A stretch of 55,802 nucleotides of DNA. It comes from Schlesneria paludicola DSM 18645 (GTDB taxonomy: Bacteria > Planctomycetota > Planctomycetia > Planctomycetales > Planctomycetaceae). The notes beneath the pieces are model-generated. The model saw nothing but the letters and a program-made list of their open reading frames with translations. It was not told the origin of the DNA and did not search any database. Made by a program: the position numbers and the translations under genes. Position 1 is the first letter of the stretch; every line of letters starts with the position of its first letter. Below, in pieces: positions 8,001 through 17,137 of the stretch. The stretch lies in assembly GCA_945869955.1 (NCBI GenBank), contig CAMBQP010000008.1:1-55802 (forward strand), written 5' to 3'.

Positions 8001-9130
8001 TCCCCCGGTTGCGAATGAATCAACATCGACTCGTGGTCCTCGCCGTCACGCTGTGCCTGATGATTTCTTGTCTGATGATTTCGGGTTGTACCCCGACGCT
8101 GGAAACCGGATACGCCGCGTCTCGCGGGTCGAGCATCAATGGGATCAACAGTTTTCTCACCCTTCTACGTCAGTCGGGGCACAAAGTCACCGTCTTACCG
8201 GGACTGATGACGGGGATGGAGTGGGAATATCAGACAGTCATCGTGTTTCAGTCGGAATTCGATGAGTTGTCCGAAAAATCCCGCAGCGATCTGAAAAAAC
8301 TGATTTCGATTGGCCTGATCAGGACGTTCGTCATGATCGTCCGCGACAGCGACGCCGCACTTGATTACTGGCGGCAGATGCAGGATCGATCAGACTTGTC
8401 CCCGTCTGACATCGCCGATGTCAGGCAGTCTTACGAAACATTCCGTACGGACTTTCTTTCTCAGGCGAAAACCGAGTTCACCCCCGGACTGGGAAAGTGG
8501 TATGGGTTGAAGCGGATTGACCGAGCTGCTGACGCGCCCGTGAAAACAATTGAACAGGATTCCGATGAGGGATTACTCACGGTTCAGGCCCGCTGGCCAC
8601 TCAATCGGCGACTGGAACCTGGGGATTCGGCTGTCGTGGTGTGGCGCTCAGGGGACGATCCGTTATTCACGGTGGAAGAAACCACCATGGCGCGCGTGAT
8701 GGTGCTCGGATCGGCGACACCACTGTTGAACGGTGGTCTGGTCGATCCCGGCAACCGACGACTGGCGGTCGAATTTCTGAGTTGGATTCCGGAAGGGGAT
8801 CGTGTTGCCGTTGCCGTCTCATCGCGATGGTTCGAGGAGCAAGAGTCGAATGCGAAGAGTCCGGAAATTTGGAATTTTGTGAAGGTTCATCCGAACGGGT
8901 TCGTTTTTGGCCAGGGGATTTTTGCGTTACTGGTGTTTTGCTGGTGGAAATTTCCCATTTTTGGACGACCGCGACGCATCGTCAGCCACGAGACGGCCCG
9001 ATTTGGGCGACACGTTGACGCCTTCGGAAAACTTCTCAGAAAAAGTCGTGACGTGACGTTCGCCAAGCAGCGCATTCGCGATTGGAATCGCGTGCAAAAA
9101 TCATCTGAAACCAAGAAGACAGGATATTGA
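7997..9130 (+). CDS. DUF4350 lipoprotein with C-terminal membrane anchor
   Basis: 377 residues. The start at 7997 (ATGA overlap with DUF4129, GAGGT six bases upstream) is preferred to an upstream ATG at 7949. The signal region ends in LMISGC, a plausible lipobox. The DUF4350 part begins YAASRGSSINGINSFLTLLR and is followed by an Asp-rich domain and a GPI-like FVFGQGIFALLVFCWW membrane segment near residue 325. The family resembles a periplasmic GATase-like fold and accompanies MoxR/DUF58 pairs. Odd feature: the signal peptide contains an exact duplication, LMISCLMISGC, encoded by two 15-base copies. Confidence 0.83.
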   Translation: MIPRLRMNQHRLVVLAVTLCLMISCLMISGCTPTLETGYAASRGSSINGINSFLTLLRQSGHKVTVLPGLMTGMEWEYQTVIVFQSEFDELSEKSRSDLKKLISIGLIRTFVMIVRDSDAALDYWRQMQDRSDLSPSDIADVRQSYETFRTDFLSQAKTEFTPGLGKWYGLKRIDRAADAPVKTIEQDSDEGLLTVQARWPLNRRLEPGDSAVVVWRSGDDPLFTVEETTMARVMVLGSATPLLNGGLVDPGNRRLAVEFLSWIPEGDRVAVAVSSRWFEEQESNAKSPEIWNFVKVHPNGFVFGQGIFALLVFCWWKFPIFGRPRRIVSHETARFGRHVDAFGKLLRKSRDVTFAKQRIRDWNRVQKSSETKKTGY

Positions 9131-9132
9131 TC

Positions 9133-10104
9133 GTGGAACCCCGTGCAGAATTCAGTGACGTTCGCGACAAGATTGACGAGATCCTGACCGAATCCAGCAA
9201 GGTCTACGTTGGCCAGTCCGATTTTGTCAGGCTGACTCTCATCGCGTTATTTGCGGGTGGCCACGTATTGATCGAGAGTGTCCCTGGGCTGGGGAAAACG
9301 CTGCTTGTCCGACTGCTGGGGCAGATCCTGGGATGTCAGTTCGGCAGAATTCAATTTACTGCGGATTTGATGCCCTCGGATGTTACGGGTCAACCAGTCT
9401 TTGATTCGCGAACGCAGGATTTTCGCTTTCGGCGGGGACCGGTTTTCACCCAGATTCTGCTGGTAGACGAAATCAATCGCTCGCCGGCAAAAACGCATGC
9501 GGCCTTGCTGGAAATCATGCAAGAGCGTCAGGTCACTGTCGACGGGACCACTTATCCGCTGGAACGTCCGTTTCTCGTCATGGCAACGCAAAATCCGGTC
9601 GAATCCGAGGGGACCTATAATCTTCCCGAAGCCCAGCTCGATCGCTTTATGTTCAAGTTGGTTGTGAATTATCCCAGCGCCCCGGAAGAAGATGACATTC
9701 TGCATTTGCATTGCCGCAAAGATTTTGTCGAGCAGCCCATCGACCAGCAGGTCCGTACGTTATTGAATGCGGCCGAGATCGGGCGCATTCAGGGGCTCTG
9801 TCAGGAAGTGCATGTCGACGAAAAAATCATCAAGTACATCAACCGTATCGTGCGAAAAACACGAGAATGGCCCGCCTTCTATCTGGGAGCCAGTCCCCGT
9901 GCAGGGATTGCGATTCTGTATGCGGCCCGCGTTCAGGCGGCGTTTGCTGGCCGATCCTATGTCACCCCTGATGATGTCAGGGAACTGGCAATCCCCGCAC
10001 TACGGCACCGCGTGATCCTCTCGCCCGAAGCCGAAGTCGAAGGGGAAACGGTCGATCATGCCATGGTATCGCTGCTCAAAACCATCGAGGTGCCGCGACT
10101 ATGA
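9133..10104 (+). CDS. MoxR-family AAA+ ATPase
   Basis: 323 residues. Shows Walker A ESVPGLGKTLL at about residue 48, the Walker B LLVDEINRSPAKTHAALLE near 110, the sensor-1 stretch LVMATQNPVESEGTYNLPEA, and LDRFMFKL. This is the MoxR group of chaperone-like ATPases thought to insert metals or assemble partner proteins carrying von Willebrand A domains. GTG at 9133 is chosen because AGGA lies 8 bases upstream; a TTG at 9127 overlapping the DUF4350 stop as TTGA is the alternative. The DUF58 gene overlaps the end by 4 bases, so this ATPase and DUF58 are the core pair. Confidence 0.95.
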   Translation: MEPRAEFSDVRDKIDEILTESSKVYVGQSDFVRLTLIALFAGGHVLIESVPGLGKTLLVRLLGQILGCQFGRIQFTADLMPSDVTGQPVFDSRTQDFRFRRGPVFTQILLVDEINRSPAKTHAALLEIMQERQVTVDGTTYPLERPFLVMATQNPVESEGTYNLPEAQLDRFMFKLVVNYPSAPEEDDILHLHCRKDFVEQPIDQQVRTLLNAAEIGRIQGLCQEVHVDEKIIKYINRIVRKTREWPAFYLGASPRAGIAILYAARVQAAFAGRSYVTPDDVRELAIPALRHRVILSPEAEVEGETVDHAMVSLLKTIEVPRL

Positions 10105-11435
10105 TTGCCCCCGCGAGATTATTGTGTGTGCTGATGGGAGGAGTCGCCGTCCTGTCGCTGGTGCTCTATGCGTTTCCCAGCAGTTGGCCGGTCTTCGTCG
10201 CCATCAATCTGAGTCTCGCGCTGGTTGCTGGGTATGATCTGCTGAACTTGCCTCGAAAACGGGATTTGCGCGCTAAGCGAACGCTCGGGCATGTGGCCAC
10301 TCGGGGTGCAAAACATCCCATTTCGGTCACCATCGAGAATCGGGCCAATCGTCCATTTACAGGTTTGGTAAGGGATGATGAACCGTGGGGGATCGGCGAA
10401 GAAGCTCAGGAATTTTCGATTGCCATTCCCGCAAAATCACGAGCTGCCCTGCATTATACGATCACGCCACGTCAACGCGGCTCGTTCGAATTGGCCTTTG
10501 TGGCCTTGAAAACGGAAAGTCGCTGGAAACTGTGGCATCGCTATTTTCAAATCCCTTGCCAGGATTCGTTGCGAGTATATCCCGCATTAAAACAAATCGG
10601 CCGCTATGCGCTCTATGCCCGCATGAATCGAATGTCCTTATTGGGGATTCGTCGTCAGCGACGAATTGGGAGCGAAAACGAGTTCGAGCGGTTACGCGAT
10701 TACTCTCCAGACGATCAGTTTCGGTCCATCGATTGGCGCGCCACCGCGCGACGACTCAAGCTGACGGTTCGCGATTTTCAGACCAGTCAAAGCCAGCGCG
10801 TCGTCTTTCTGATCGATTGCGGGCGGATGATGGTCAATGACTTCGAAGGGGAATCCCTATTGGACGCGGCGTTCGATGCCGCATTAACCTTGAGTTACGT
10901 CACTTTAGCGCAAAATGATCAGGCGGGGCTACTCTGCTTTTCGGACCGGGTCTTGCGTTGGTTGCCACCACAAAGTGGTCGTAAGCAGCTCAATCGGATG
11001 GTTCATGCCGTGCATGACCTGCATCCGCAGCTTGTTGAAAGCCGGTTTGATGACGCGTTCATGCACCTGCATCAACATTGTCGGAAACGAACACTGGTCA
11101 TTCTCATTACGAATGTCATCGATGATCAGAATGCCTCGCGGCTGAAAGCCCAGGTCGCGAATCTGGTCGGACGGCATCTGCCACTGACGGTGCTGCTCAA
11201 GGATCATGAACTGTTTGATCCCGCTCACGGGATCGATCCTGATGTCGAAAATATCGAAGAAGACAAAGCAACCCTGTTTCGAGCGGCTGCGGCTGCAGAT
11301 ATTCTTTGCTGGCGTCGTCAGGTGCTGACTGACTTGCGTCAGGCCGGGGTCTTGACGCTGGACTGTTTTCCAGAACAACTGACCGCACCGCTGGTGAACG
11401 AATACATGCGGATCAAGGGCCGAAATCTGCTGTAG
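10101..11435 (+). CDS. DUF58 domain protein (von Willebrand A-like partner of MoxR)
   Basis: 444 residues. Two N-terminal membrane helices (LLCVLMGGVAVLSLVLYAF and VFVAINLSLALVAGY) are followed by an immunoglobulin-like region and the DUF58 signature FERLRDYSPDDQFRSIDWRA. A von Willebrand A-like domain starts at RVVFLIDCGRMM; the metal-site motif is DxGxx rather than DxSxS, so metal binding may be altered. GAGGTG lies 8 bases before the ATG. It is the last gene of the plus-strand cluster; 190 bases of apparently empty DNA separate it from a convergent gene. Confidence 0.93.
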   Translation: MIAPARLLCVLMGGVAVLSLVLYAFPSSWPVFVAINLSLALVAGYDLLNLPRKRDLRAKRTLGHVATRGAKHPISVTIENRANRPFTGLVRDDEPWGIGEEAQEFSIAIPAKSRAALHYTITPRQRGSFELAFVALKTESRWKLWHRYFQIPCQDSLRVYPALKQIGRYALYARMNRMSLLGIRRQRRIGSENEFERLRDYSPDDQFRSIDWRATARRLKLTVRDFQTSQSQRVVFLIDCGRMMVNDFEGESLLDAAFDAALTLSYVTLAQNDQAGLLCFSDRVLRWLPPQSGRKQLNRMVHAVHDLHPQLVESRFDDAFMHLHQHCRKRTLVILITNVIDDQNASRLKAQVANLVGRHLPLTVLLKDHELFDPAHGIDPDVENIEEDKATLFRAAAAADILCWRRQVLTDLRQAGVLTLDCFPEQLTAPLVNEYMRIKGRNLL

Positions 11436-11626
11436 TCAAATCGGTGTGATATCGGGTCAGAAATGGGTGATCCGAGTCTGATTTCAGCGGTTTGATTTCG
11501 AGGCTGCTGATGGTGCTGCCAGCCGAGGCAACAGAGCGTGCTTCTGACAAATTTTCACCCGCCCGCATTCCCATCACAAAAAACGCTTTGGCACAGATTT
11601 CCCGGACTGGCCTTCCGGATCCGGGC

Positions 11627-12841
11627 TTACGAGTCGTGTTGATCGTCATTCGTGGGGGACTCGTCGTCATTTGCGACGGGCTCAGCATCGTCTTTGGTGA
11701 TTTCCCACGGGGGTCGCGGGCCAAGATACTGGAAGTAATGGCATTCGATGCGACCGTTGTAGAGTTTTCGCCGGCGGCTGGCGCGACGCCGGAACAACCG
11801 CTCGAATCCCGGATGTGAGGTCAGGACATAAATCGACCAGGTACTCAGGGGTTCAAACGCATCCGCCATATCGTCATAAATTTCGGCGGCGGATTCGTCG
11901 TCTAACATCCGCTCGCCGTAGGGGGGATTCGTGATAATTACCCCAAATTCCAGCGAGGTTTTCAGTTCGAGAACATCCATCGGCCTGAATTCAATATCGC
12001 CAGCCACTCCCGCCTGCAGCGTATTGGTCTCGGCAAGCCTCAGGACGCGGTCGTCAATATCGCTGGCAATTAGCGGAAATTTCGGTTTATTCAGAATCTT
12101 GTCCCGGGCTTCTTCCCGCGATTCTTTCCAGTGCAGGCGGGTCAACTGGGGCCAGCTTTCGCAGAGAAAATTCCGGCTGAGTCCAGGAGCTCGATTTCGG
12201 CCAATCAAAGCGGCTTCGATGGCGATGGTCCCTGATCCACAAAAGGGGTCCAGAAACGGCCGTTCGCGGTTCCAGTAGCTTAACAGGACGAGTGCCGCAG
12301 CGGTTGTTTCGCGCAAGGGGGCGAGTCCGCCTCCATGGGCTCGATAGCCTCGCTTGTGCAATCCCGCGCCGGAGGTATCGAGCGACACCAGCACCTGGTC
12401 CTTCAAAATCGAGACCTCGACCTGATACTCAGTCCCACTCTCCTGAAACCAGTGCCGTTCGTAACTCCGTTTTAAGCTCTCGACAATCGCTTTCTTAGTG
12501 ATCGCTTGGATGGTCGGTTCGTGGTGCAGTTGCGACCGGACCGATTTTCCCGAGACGGGAAACCGGGAATCGACCTGCAGCCATTCATGCCATGGCAACG
12601 CCTCGACCTGGTCAAACAGCTGACCAAAATCAAAGGCGGGAAACGAGCCGATTTTGACGAGGACCCGGTCGGCCGAGCGAAGCCACAGGTTGCAGCGGCA
12701 AATGGCCAGTTCATCACCGATAAAGGTGACGCGGCCATCTTCCACCTGTTGCTCGGTATATCCCAAATCTTGCAATTCGCGTGCGACAACCGCTTCAAGC
12801 CCAAACGCCGCCGTTGCAATCAATTCCAACCGTCGAGTCAT
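11627..12841 (-). CDS. THUMP-domain class I SAM-dependent rRNA methyltransferase (RlmL N-half / YpsC type)
   Basis: 404 residues. The N-terminal ~155 residues form a THUMP RNA-binding domain (LIATAAFGLEAVVARELQDL, then a fragment of Arg-rich strands). The methyltransferase part has DPFCGSGTIAIEAALIGRNR at 198 and NPPYGER at 304, the catalytic motif for N2-guanine methylation. The family modifies 23S rRNA guanine (G2445 in E. coli, by the N-terminal half of the RlmL fusion). The C-terminal ~20 residues are an acidic tail. Convergent with the DUF58 gene and apparently monocistronic. Family certain; exact target inferred. Confidence 0.92.
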   Translation of the reverse strand: MTRRLELIATAAFGLEAVVARELQDLGYTEQQVEDGRVTFIGDELAICRCNLWLRSADRVLVKIGSFPAFDFGQLFDQVEALPWHEWLQVDSRFPVSGKSVRSQLHHEPTIQAITKKAIVESLKRSYERHWFQESGTEYQVEVSILKDQVLVSLDTSGAGLHKRGYRAHGGGLAPLRETTAAALVLLSYWNRERPFLDPFCGSGTIAIEAALIGRNRAPGLSRNFLCESWPQLTRLHWKESREEARDKILNKPKFPLIASDIDDRVLRLAETNTLQAGVAGDIEFRPMDVLELKTSLEFGVIITNPPYGERMLDDESAAEIYDDMADAFEPLSTWSIYVLTSHPGFERLFRRRASRRRKLYNGRIECHYFQYLGPRPPWEITKDDAEPVANDDESPTNDDQHDS

Positions 12842-12912
12842 AAACGCGAATCACAATTCAAGAGGAAACCGACATCTCAATATGCTGCTGCTGATCACAG
12901 GATAGCGTTTTT

Positions 12913-13224
12913 TCACTCGAACAGGAACTGGCTCAAATGCGGGCGAGAAATCTCGGGCGATTCCCGATCTTCGCTCAGCAGCAAATTCTGTCCACGGCGA
13001 TACTTCTGAAAAAGGTGCGCAGGGGGCCTGTGTGCCACACGATCGCCGTTGATTGTACGCTCACCGCCTGCGGCAAAGCGGGTCTCGGCCGAATTGCGAA
13101 GGATTTCCTCACCGTCAATCGATTGGGGATTGCCGTAACCGGGGATGTTTTGAGGCCCCCAATCCTTGCCCGGCTGGTCAGGCTCTGCCAGAATCGAGCT
13201 TGCCGAGGAAATGTTTGATCTCAT
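12913..13224 (-). CDS. Small hypothetical protein
   Basis: 103 residues, not recognised. No hydrophobic segment and no cysteines; mixed charge with NIPGYGNPQSIDGEEIL and a C-terminal EDRESPEISRPHLSQFLFE. Codon choice (many third-position C/G, balanced amino acids) looks like real coding DNA, but there is no good ribosome-binding site and a frame on the opposite strand covers much of the same interval. It lies in the 425-base gap between divergent neighbours and is otherwise the only thing seen there. Confidence 0.35.
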   Translation of the reverse strand: MRSNISSASSILAEPDQPGKDWGPQNIPGYGNPQSIDGEEILRNSAETRFAAGGERTINGDRVAHRPPAHLFQKYRRGQNLLLSEDRESPEISRPHLSQFLFE

Positions 13225-13266
13225 CGGGACTTCTATCCACTGGTACGTCGGGAAGGATGCATCGTT

Positions 13267-15723
13267 ATGGTTCGGTCATGGACTGTGGTCACGACAGTGT
13301 TGCTGGGGTTGACGATGTGGGCAGGTTGTACGAAATCCAGTCCCCCTGCTCCGGGGAAATCCAACTCCGTTCCACCGGGTTCGTCGTCCGCTGCGACCGA
13401 GCCAGCCAGCAAAAGTCCTGAGCGTGCAGAATCAGGAGGGGGTCCCAAGTCGGTCGCCGGGGGAAGTCCGATTGCCTATTGGGAAGATTTTCCCGATGTC
13501 CCCAAAACCGAGATCCTGACCGAGATTGATGGGATCAAGATTCCCCGCATGCCCGCCAGTCAACAGACCTTGCAATTGGCCGGACCGATCCCGGTGGATG
13601 TCGATAATCCCCATGCAAAACAGCATCCGAGCCAACCCGTCACGGGCGACACCGTCACCATTCGCTTTCAGTCGGAACCGAAGGTCCTGAATCCGATCAC
13701 AGAAAACTCGGCTGTCATGCGTTACATTATGAAATATGTCAATCAGGAATTGGCAAAACAGAATCAAGAATCGTTTCAATACGAACCGTGTATCGCCAGC
13801 AAATGGGTCGTGGAAGATTCGATCAAATTGAACTCCGACTATCCAGGACGAGAACGACGAGTCGCTTTCCAGGACAGCACCCCGCAAACGACTTTAGAAC
13901 TCGACTACGAAGTGGCTCCTCCGGTGAACGGTAAGCCTGCTGACTCCCGGAAAATCAAACTGGTCACGTCTGACAAAGCGGGGCAACCGGTGGGGCGCGT
14001 CTGGGTCGGGGTCTACCCCGTGGGACGCATTCCCGGTGCTTCAACGACCGGGTATCACAATTGGAGTAACGATCGGGGTGAGTTAGAAATCAGCGGATTT
14101 CCGGCCGGAAAGTACACCATCAAAACGGGTGATGAACTGTTCGGTCTCTCGAAAGCCGCTGCCGATGGATCGCTGGTTGTCACTCCTGGGACCGCCGAAA
14201 ACCCGCTCAAAGCGGCACTCACGTTGCAGTCGGGGGAATGGCAGGATATCCAGGCCAAAACTTACACCACATTCTATTTGCGTGAGGATGTCAAGTGGTC
14301 TGACGGTGTCCCCTTCACCACCCGAGATATTGAATTCGCCTATGCCTTGCTGAACAGCCCTTATGTCGATGGAGACTCGATCCGCACGTATTACAGCGAT
14401 CTGGTCGAATGTACCTCGTTGGGGACGCATTCCATTCGGTTGCGCTACCGACAGCAGTACTTCAAAGCGGACGAGTTCTCAAACGAAATTGGTCTTTACA
14501 CTCCGCCCATGCATTTTTTCGAGTCGATCTTCCGTGAACAGGGTCGCGAACTGACGCTCGAATCGCTGACCCCCGAACAAGAGGCCGAGAGGAAGCAGAT
14601 CAGTGCTCGCGGCCAGGAATTTGGCAAGTTTTTCAATACCGATGAGCGTTACAACCGTAAGCCACTGGGAGTCGGTCCGTACATTATTGATAAGTGGGAG
14701 CGGGGGGATCGGGTCGAATTGGTGCGGAATCCGAACTATTGGGAGCCGACTCGGGCAGGGCATGTCGATCGCATTATTGTGAAATTCATCATCGATCAGG
14801 TTTCCGCGTTCGCGGCGCTGAAAGCGGGCGAGATCGACTTCTTTTACGATATGTCTGCCGAACAATACTTTGAGGATTGGCCGACATTAGATAAAGAGAC
14901 GCAGGAAAACTATGTGCGTGGCTCGTGGTTTACTCCCCGTTTCAGCTACATCGGCTGGAATGAGCTTTCGCCGCTGTTTCAGGATCGACGTGTCCGCTTG
15001 GCGTTGTCGATGCTGTTCGACCGGCAAGACTTTGTTGACAAGAAACTGCATGGAGCGGCGGTCCTCGTCTCCGGCACTCAGTTTCTGTTTGGCCCGGGCT
15101 ATGACCGGGAAGTGCAGCCGCTGGCTTATGATCCCGATACCGCCCGCGAACTGCTGACGGATGCCGGCTGGATCGATTCCGATAACGACGGAATTCTTGA
15201 TCGGAATGGTGAAAAGTTTCAGGTCACGCTGCGACTCCCCAAAGGGAAACCGATCAACGAGCAGATGTGCGAGATCCTGCAGAAGAATTACAAAACGGTG
15301 GGGATCGACCTGCAGATCCAAACTATGGAATGGGCCTCGTTCATCGAAAAGATGCGAGCCAAGGAATGCGATGTCTTCGCCCTGCAATGGACGATGCCGA
15401 TTGAAAGTGATCCGTTCCAGATCTGGCACGGATCGGAAGCGGCTCGCGAGAAACGGGGCAGCAACATGATCTCGTTCAACAATCCCCAAGCCGATGCCTT
15501 GATCGAAATGATTCGAGTCACGTTGGATGAGGACAAACGTCGCAAGCTGCATTACTCGTTACATCGCTTGCTCGACAGCGAACAGCCCTATACGTTCCTG
15601 TGGATTCCCAAGGAGTTTGGTGCCTACCACAAGCGGTTCCGCAACGTGAAGTGGTATCGCCTGCGGCCAGGTTATGATCTGGCCGAGTGGTATGTTCCAA
15701 AAGAGGAACAGCTGCATAAATAA
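13267..15723 (+). CDS. ABC transporter substrate-binding lipoprotein, peptide type (SBP_bac_5), with an inserted domain
   Basis: 818 residues, much longer than the usual 500-600. A signal ending in WAGC gives a lipoprotein with a Ser/Pro-rich linker. The binding fold begins near residue 118 (VTIRFQSEPKVLNPI) and resumes at YTTFYLREDVKWSDGVPFT near 334. Family hallmarks follow: RKPLGVGPYIIDKWERGDRV, RNPNYWEP, IDFFYDM and VRLALSMLFDRQDFV. Between about residues 218 and 320 lies an extra beta-rich piece (VWVGVYPVGRIPGAS, RGELEISGFPAGKYTI) like a carboxypeptidase-regulatory/CarboxypepD_reg repeat. It likely captures oligopeptides or similar solutes for the permease that follows 44 bases later. 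Confidence 0.9.
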   Translation: MVRSWTVVTTVLLGLTMWAGCTKSSPPAPGKSNSVPPGSSSAATEPASKSPERAESGGGPKSVAGGSPIAYWEDFPDVPKTEILTEIDGIKIPRMPASQQTLQLAGPIPVDVDNPHAKQHPSQPVTGDTVTIRFQSEPKVLNPITENSAVMRYIMKYVNQELAKQNQESFQYEPCIASKWVVEDSIKLNSDYPGRERRVAFQDSTPQTTLELDYEVAPPVNGKPADSRKIKLVTSDKAGQPVGRVWVGVYPVGRIPGASTTGYHNWSNDRGELEISGFPAGKYTIKTGDELFGLSKAAADGSLVVTPGTAENPLKAALTLQSGEWQDIQAKTYTTFYLREDVKWSDGVPFTTRDIEFAYALLNSPYVDGDSIRTYYSDLVECTSLGTHSIRLRYRQQYFKADEFSNEIGLYTPPMHFFESIFREQGRELTLESLTPEQEAERKQISARGQEFGKFFNTDERYNRKPLGVGPYIIDKWERGDRVELVRNPNYWEPTRAGHVDRIIVKFIIDQVSAFAALKAGEIDFFYDMSAEQYFEDWPTLDKETQENYVRGSWFTPRFSYIGWNELSPLFQDRRVRLALSMLFDRQDFVDKKLHGAAVLVSGTQFLFGPGYDREVQPLAYDPDTARELLTDAGWIDSDNDGILDRNGEKFQVTLRLPKGKPINEQMCEILQKNYKTVGIDLQIQTMEWASFIEKMRAKECDVFALQWTMPIESDPFQIWHGSEAAREKRGSNMISFNNPQADALIEMIRVTLDEDKRRKLHYSLHRLLDSEQPYTFLWIPKEFGAYHKRFRNVKWYRLRPGYDLAEWYVPKEEQLHK

Positions 15724-15767
15724 AAATCCCCGGTCCCCTTGGAAGCCCCGTCGTCCCCGGAATCCAC

Positions 15768-16814
15768 TTGAAATCGAGTCTTGCCGTGGCTGTGTATCTG
15801 CTGAAACGACTGCTGCTGATGATTCCCACCTTGTTCGGGATTTTGCTGGTTTCGTTTCTGGTGATCCGCCTGGCACCCGGAGATCCCGCCTCGGAAAAGT
15901 TCGGGGGGGCTGGCCAGGCTGCAGCGGGGATGAATGCTGATCGGGGGACCGAAGCGGCCGAAAAGCGATTCCGCGAGCGACATGGCTTTGACAAGCCGCT
16001 TCCCGTTCAGTTCGTTTTGTTCCTGAAGCGGCTGGCCCGTGGGGATATGATTTTCTTTCAGACCGAACAGAAGATCTGGACTGAGCTGTGGGGTGCGTTG
16101 AAGATCACGATGCTGCTGAATCTCATCGTGTTTACCCTGATCTACGTCGCGGCCGTGCCGTTGGGGATTTTGAGTGCGGCTTATCCCCGGTCACCGTTTG
16201 ATCGCGCTTCCACGATGGTCCTGTTCATCTTGTACAGCTTGCCTTCATTTTGGGTGGCGGAGCTGTTGCGTCAACTGATTATGCAAAAGTGGCTTTGGGC
16301 GCCGCTGGGATTTGAGGGGACACCATTACCAATCCTGGGCCTGAAGTCACAGGACTTTGATTCGATGACCTCGTTTCAGCAACTGCTGGATTATGGCAAG
16401 CACATTGTCTTGCCCGTCTTGTGCCTGACGTATGGAGGGCTGGCGTATGTGAGCCGTCAGATGCGAGCCGGGATGCTGGAGGTGATTCGCCAGGATTACA
16501 TCCGGACGGCCGAGGCCAAAGGGTGTGGAAAAGGTCGAGTGATTCTGGTGCATGCGTTGCGGAACAGCCTGTTTCCGATCATCACTCTGCTCGCTTCACT
16601 GCTTCCTTTCCTCGTTGGCGGCAGCGTGATTATTGAAGTGATCTTCAATATCCATGGGATGGGGCTGTTATCGTATGAGGGGGTATTACGCCGTGAGTAT
16701 GATCTGGTGATGACCACGTTGATGTTGTCGGCCATCTTGACGCTGGTAGGAATTCTGGTCTCGGACATTCTCTATGTGATTGTGAATCCACGTGTCAGCT
16801 TCGACGGCAAATGA
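15768..16814 (+). CDS. ABC transporter permease, DppB/OppB type
   Basis: About 348 residues with six predicted helices: LLLMIPTLFGILLVSFLVIR with the APGDP motif, a large loop with FRERHGFDKPLPVQFVLFLK, IYVAAVPLGILSAA and the EAA-like loop RTAEAKGCGKGRVILVHALR that contacts the ATPase. The start is a TTG at 15768, with GTG at 15786 as an alternative; neither has a strong ribosome-binding site. A second permease (DppC type) and ATPase genes would normally follow, but 16815 onward holds only a repeat and an opposing gene, so the partners must be elsewhere or lost. Confidence 0.9.
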   Translation: MKSSLAVAVYLLKRLLLMIPTLFGILLVSFLVIRLAPGDPASEKFGGAGQAAAGMNADRGTEAAEKRFRERHGFDKPLPVQFVLFLKRLARGDMIFFQTEQKIWTELWGALKITMLLNLIVFTLIYVAAVPLGILSAAYPRSPFDRASTMVLFILYSLPSFWVAELLRQLIMQKWLWAPLGFEGTPLPILGLKSQDFDSMTSFQQLLDYGKHIVLPVLCLTYGGLAYVSRQMRAGMLEVIRQDYIRTAEAKGCGKGRVILVHALRNSLFPIITLLASLLPFLVGGSVIIEVIFNIHGMGLLSYEGVLRREYDLVMTTLMLSAILTLVGILVSDILYVIVNPRVSFDGK

Positions 16815-16939
16815 GAGGCAAAATCGGGGTGGTGACACCAGTGCCGGCGAATCTCGCCAGGCGAGGGGTGGTTTGCACGAACGCTGGAAATTTTAAGCGG
16901 TTGGTCAACCTGAACTTTCAGATCGTGCAAGATGATCAG

Positions 16940-17055
16940 AAAATTAACGCCAAGACGCCAAGTCGGAGAGACGTCAGGAAGGCAGAAAGGCAAAATTCAA
17001 TCTGCTTTTCACTTTCCTCGCGTCCCCGCGTCTTGGCGCCCTTGCGTTCAAATTT
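16940..17055. repeat. Small inverted-repeat (MITE-like) element
   Basis: The left end AACGCCAAGACGCCAAG (from about 16946) is the imperfect inverse of CTTGGCGCCCTTGCGTT (to about 17048), and flanking AAAATT and AAATTTT extend the pairing. The ~115-base element has no coding content. Elements with this acgCAAAGacg-type terminal repeat are common between genes in many bacterial genomes. It is the main content of the 320-base gap after the permease gene; a short GCATTTG/CAAATGC hairpin follows at about 17090. Confidence 0.5.
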
Positions 17056-17137
17056 TCTTGCTGGCATTTCCACATTGTAACAACAGCATTTGCATCATTA
17101 CAAATGCAACGGAAACGAACCCCGCCAGTCCCCGTAC

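Noticed and set aside
17085-17112. GCATTTG/CAAATGC hairpin as a terminator for the permease or protease gene
   Set aside because: Only 7 base pairs and no T-run on either strand.
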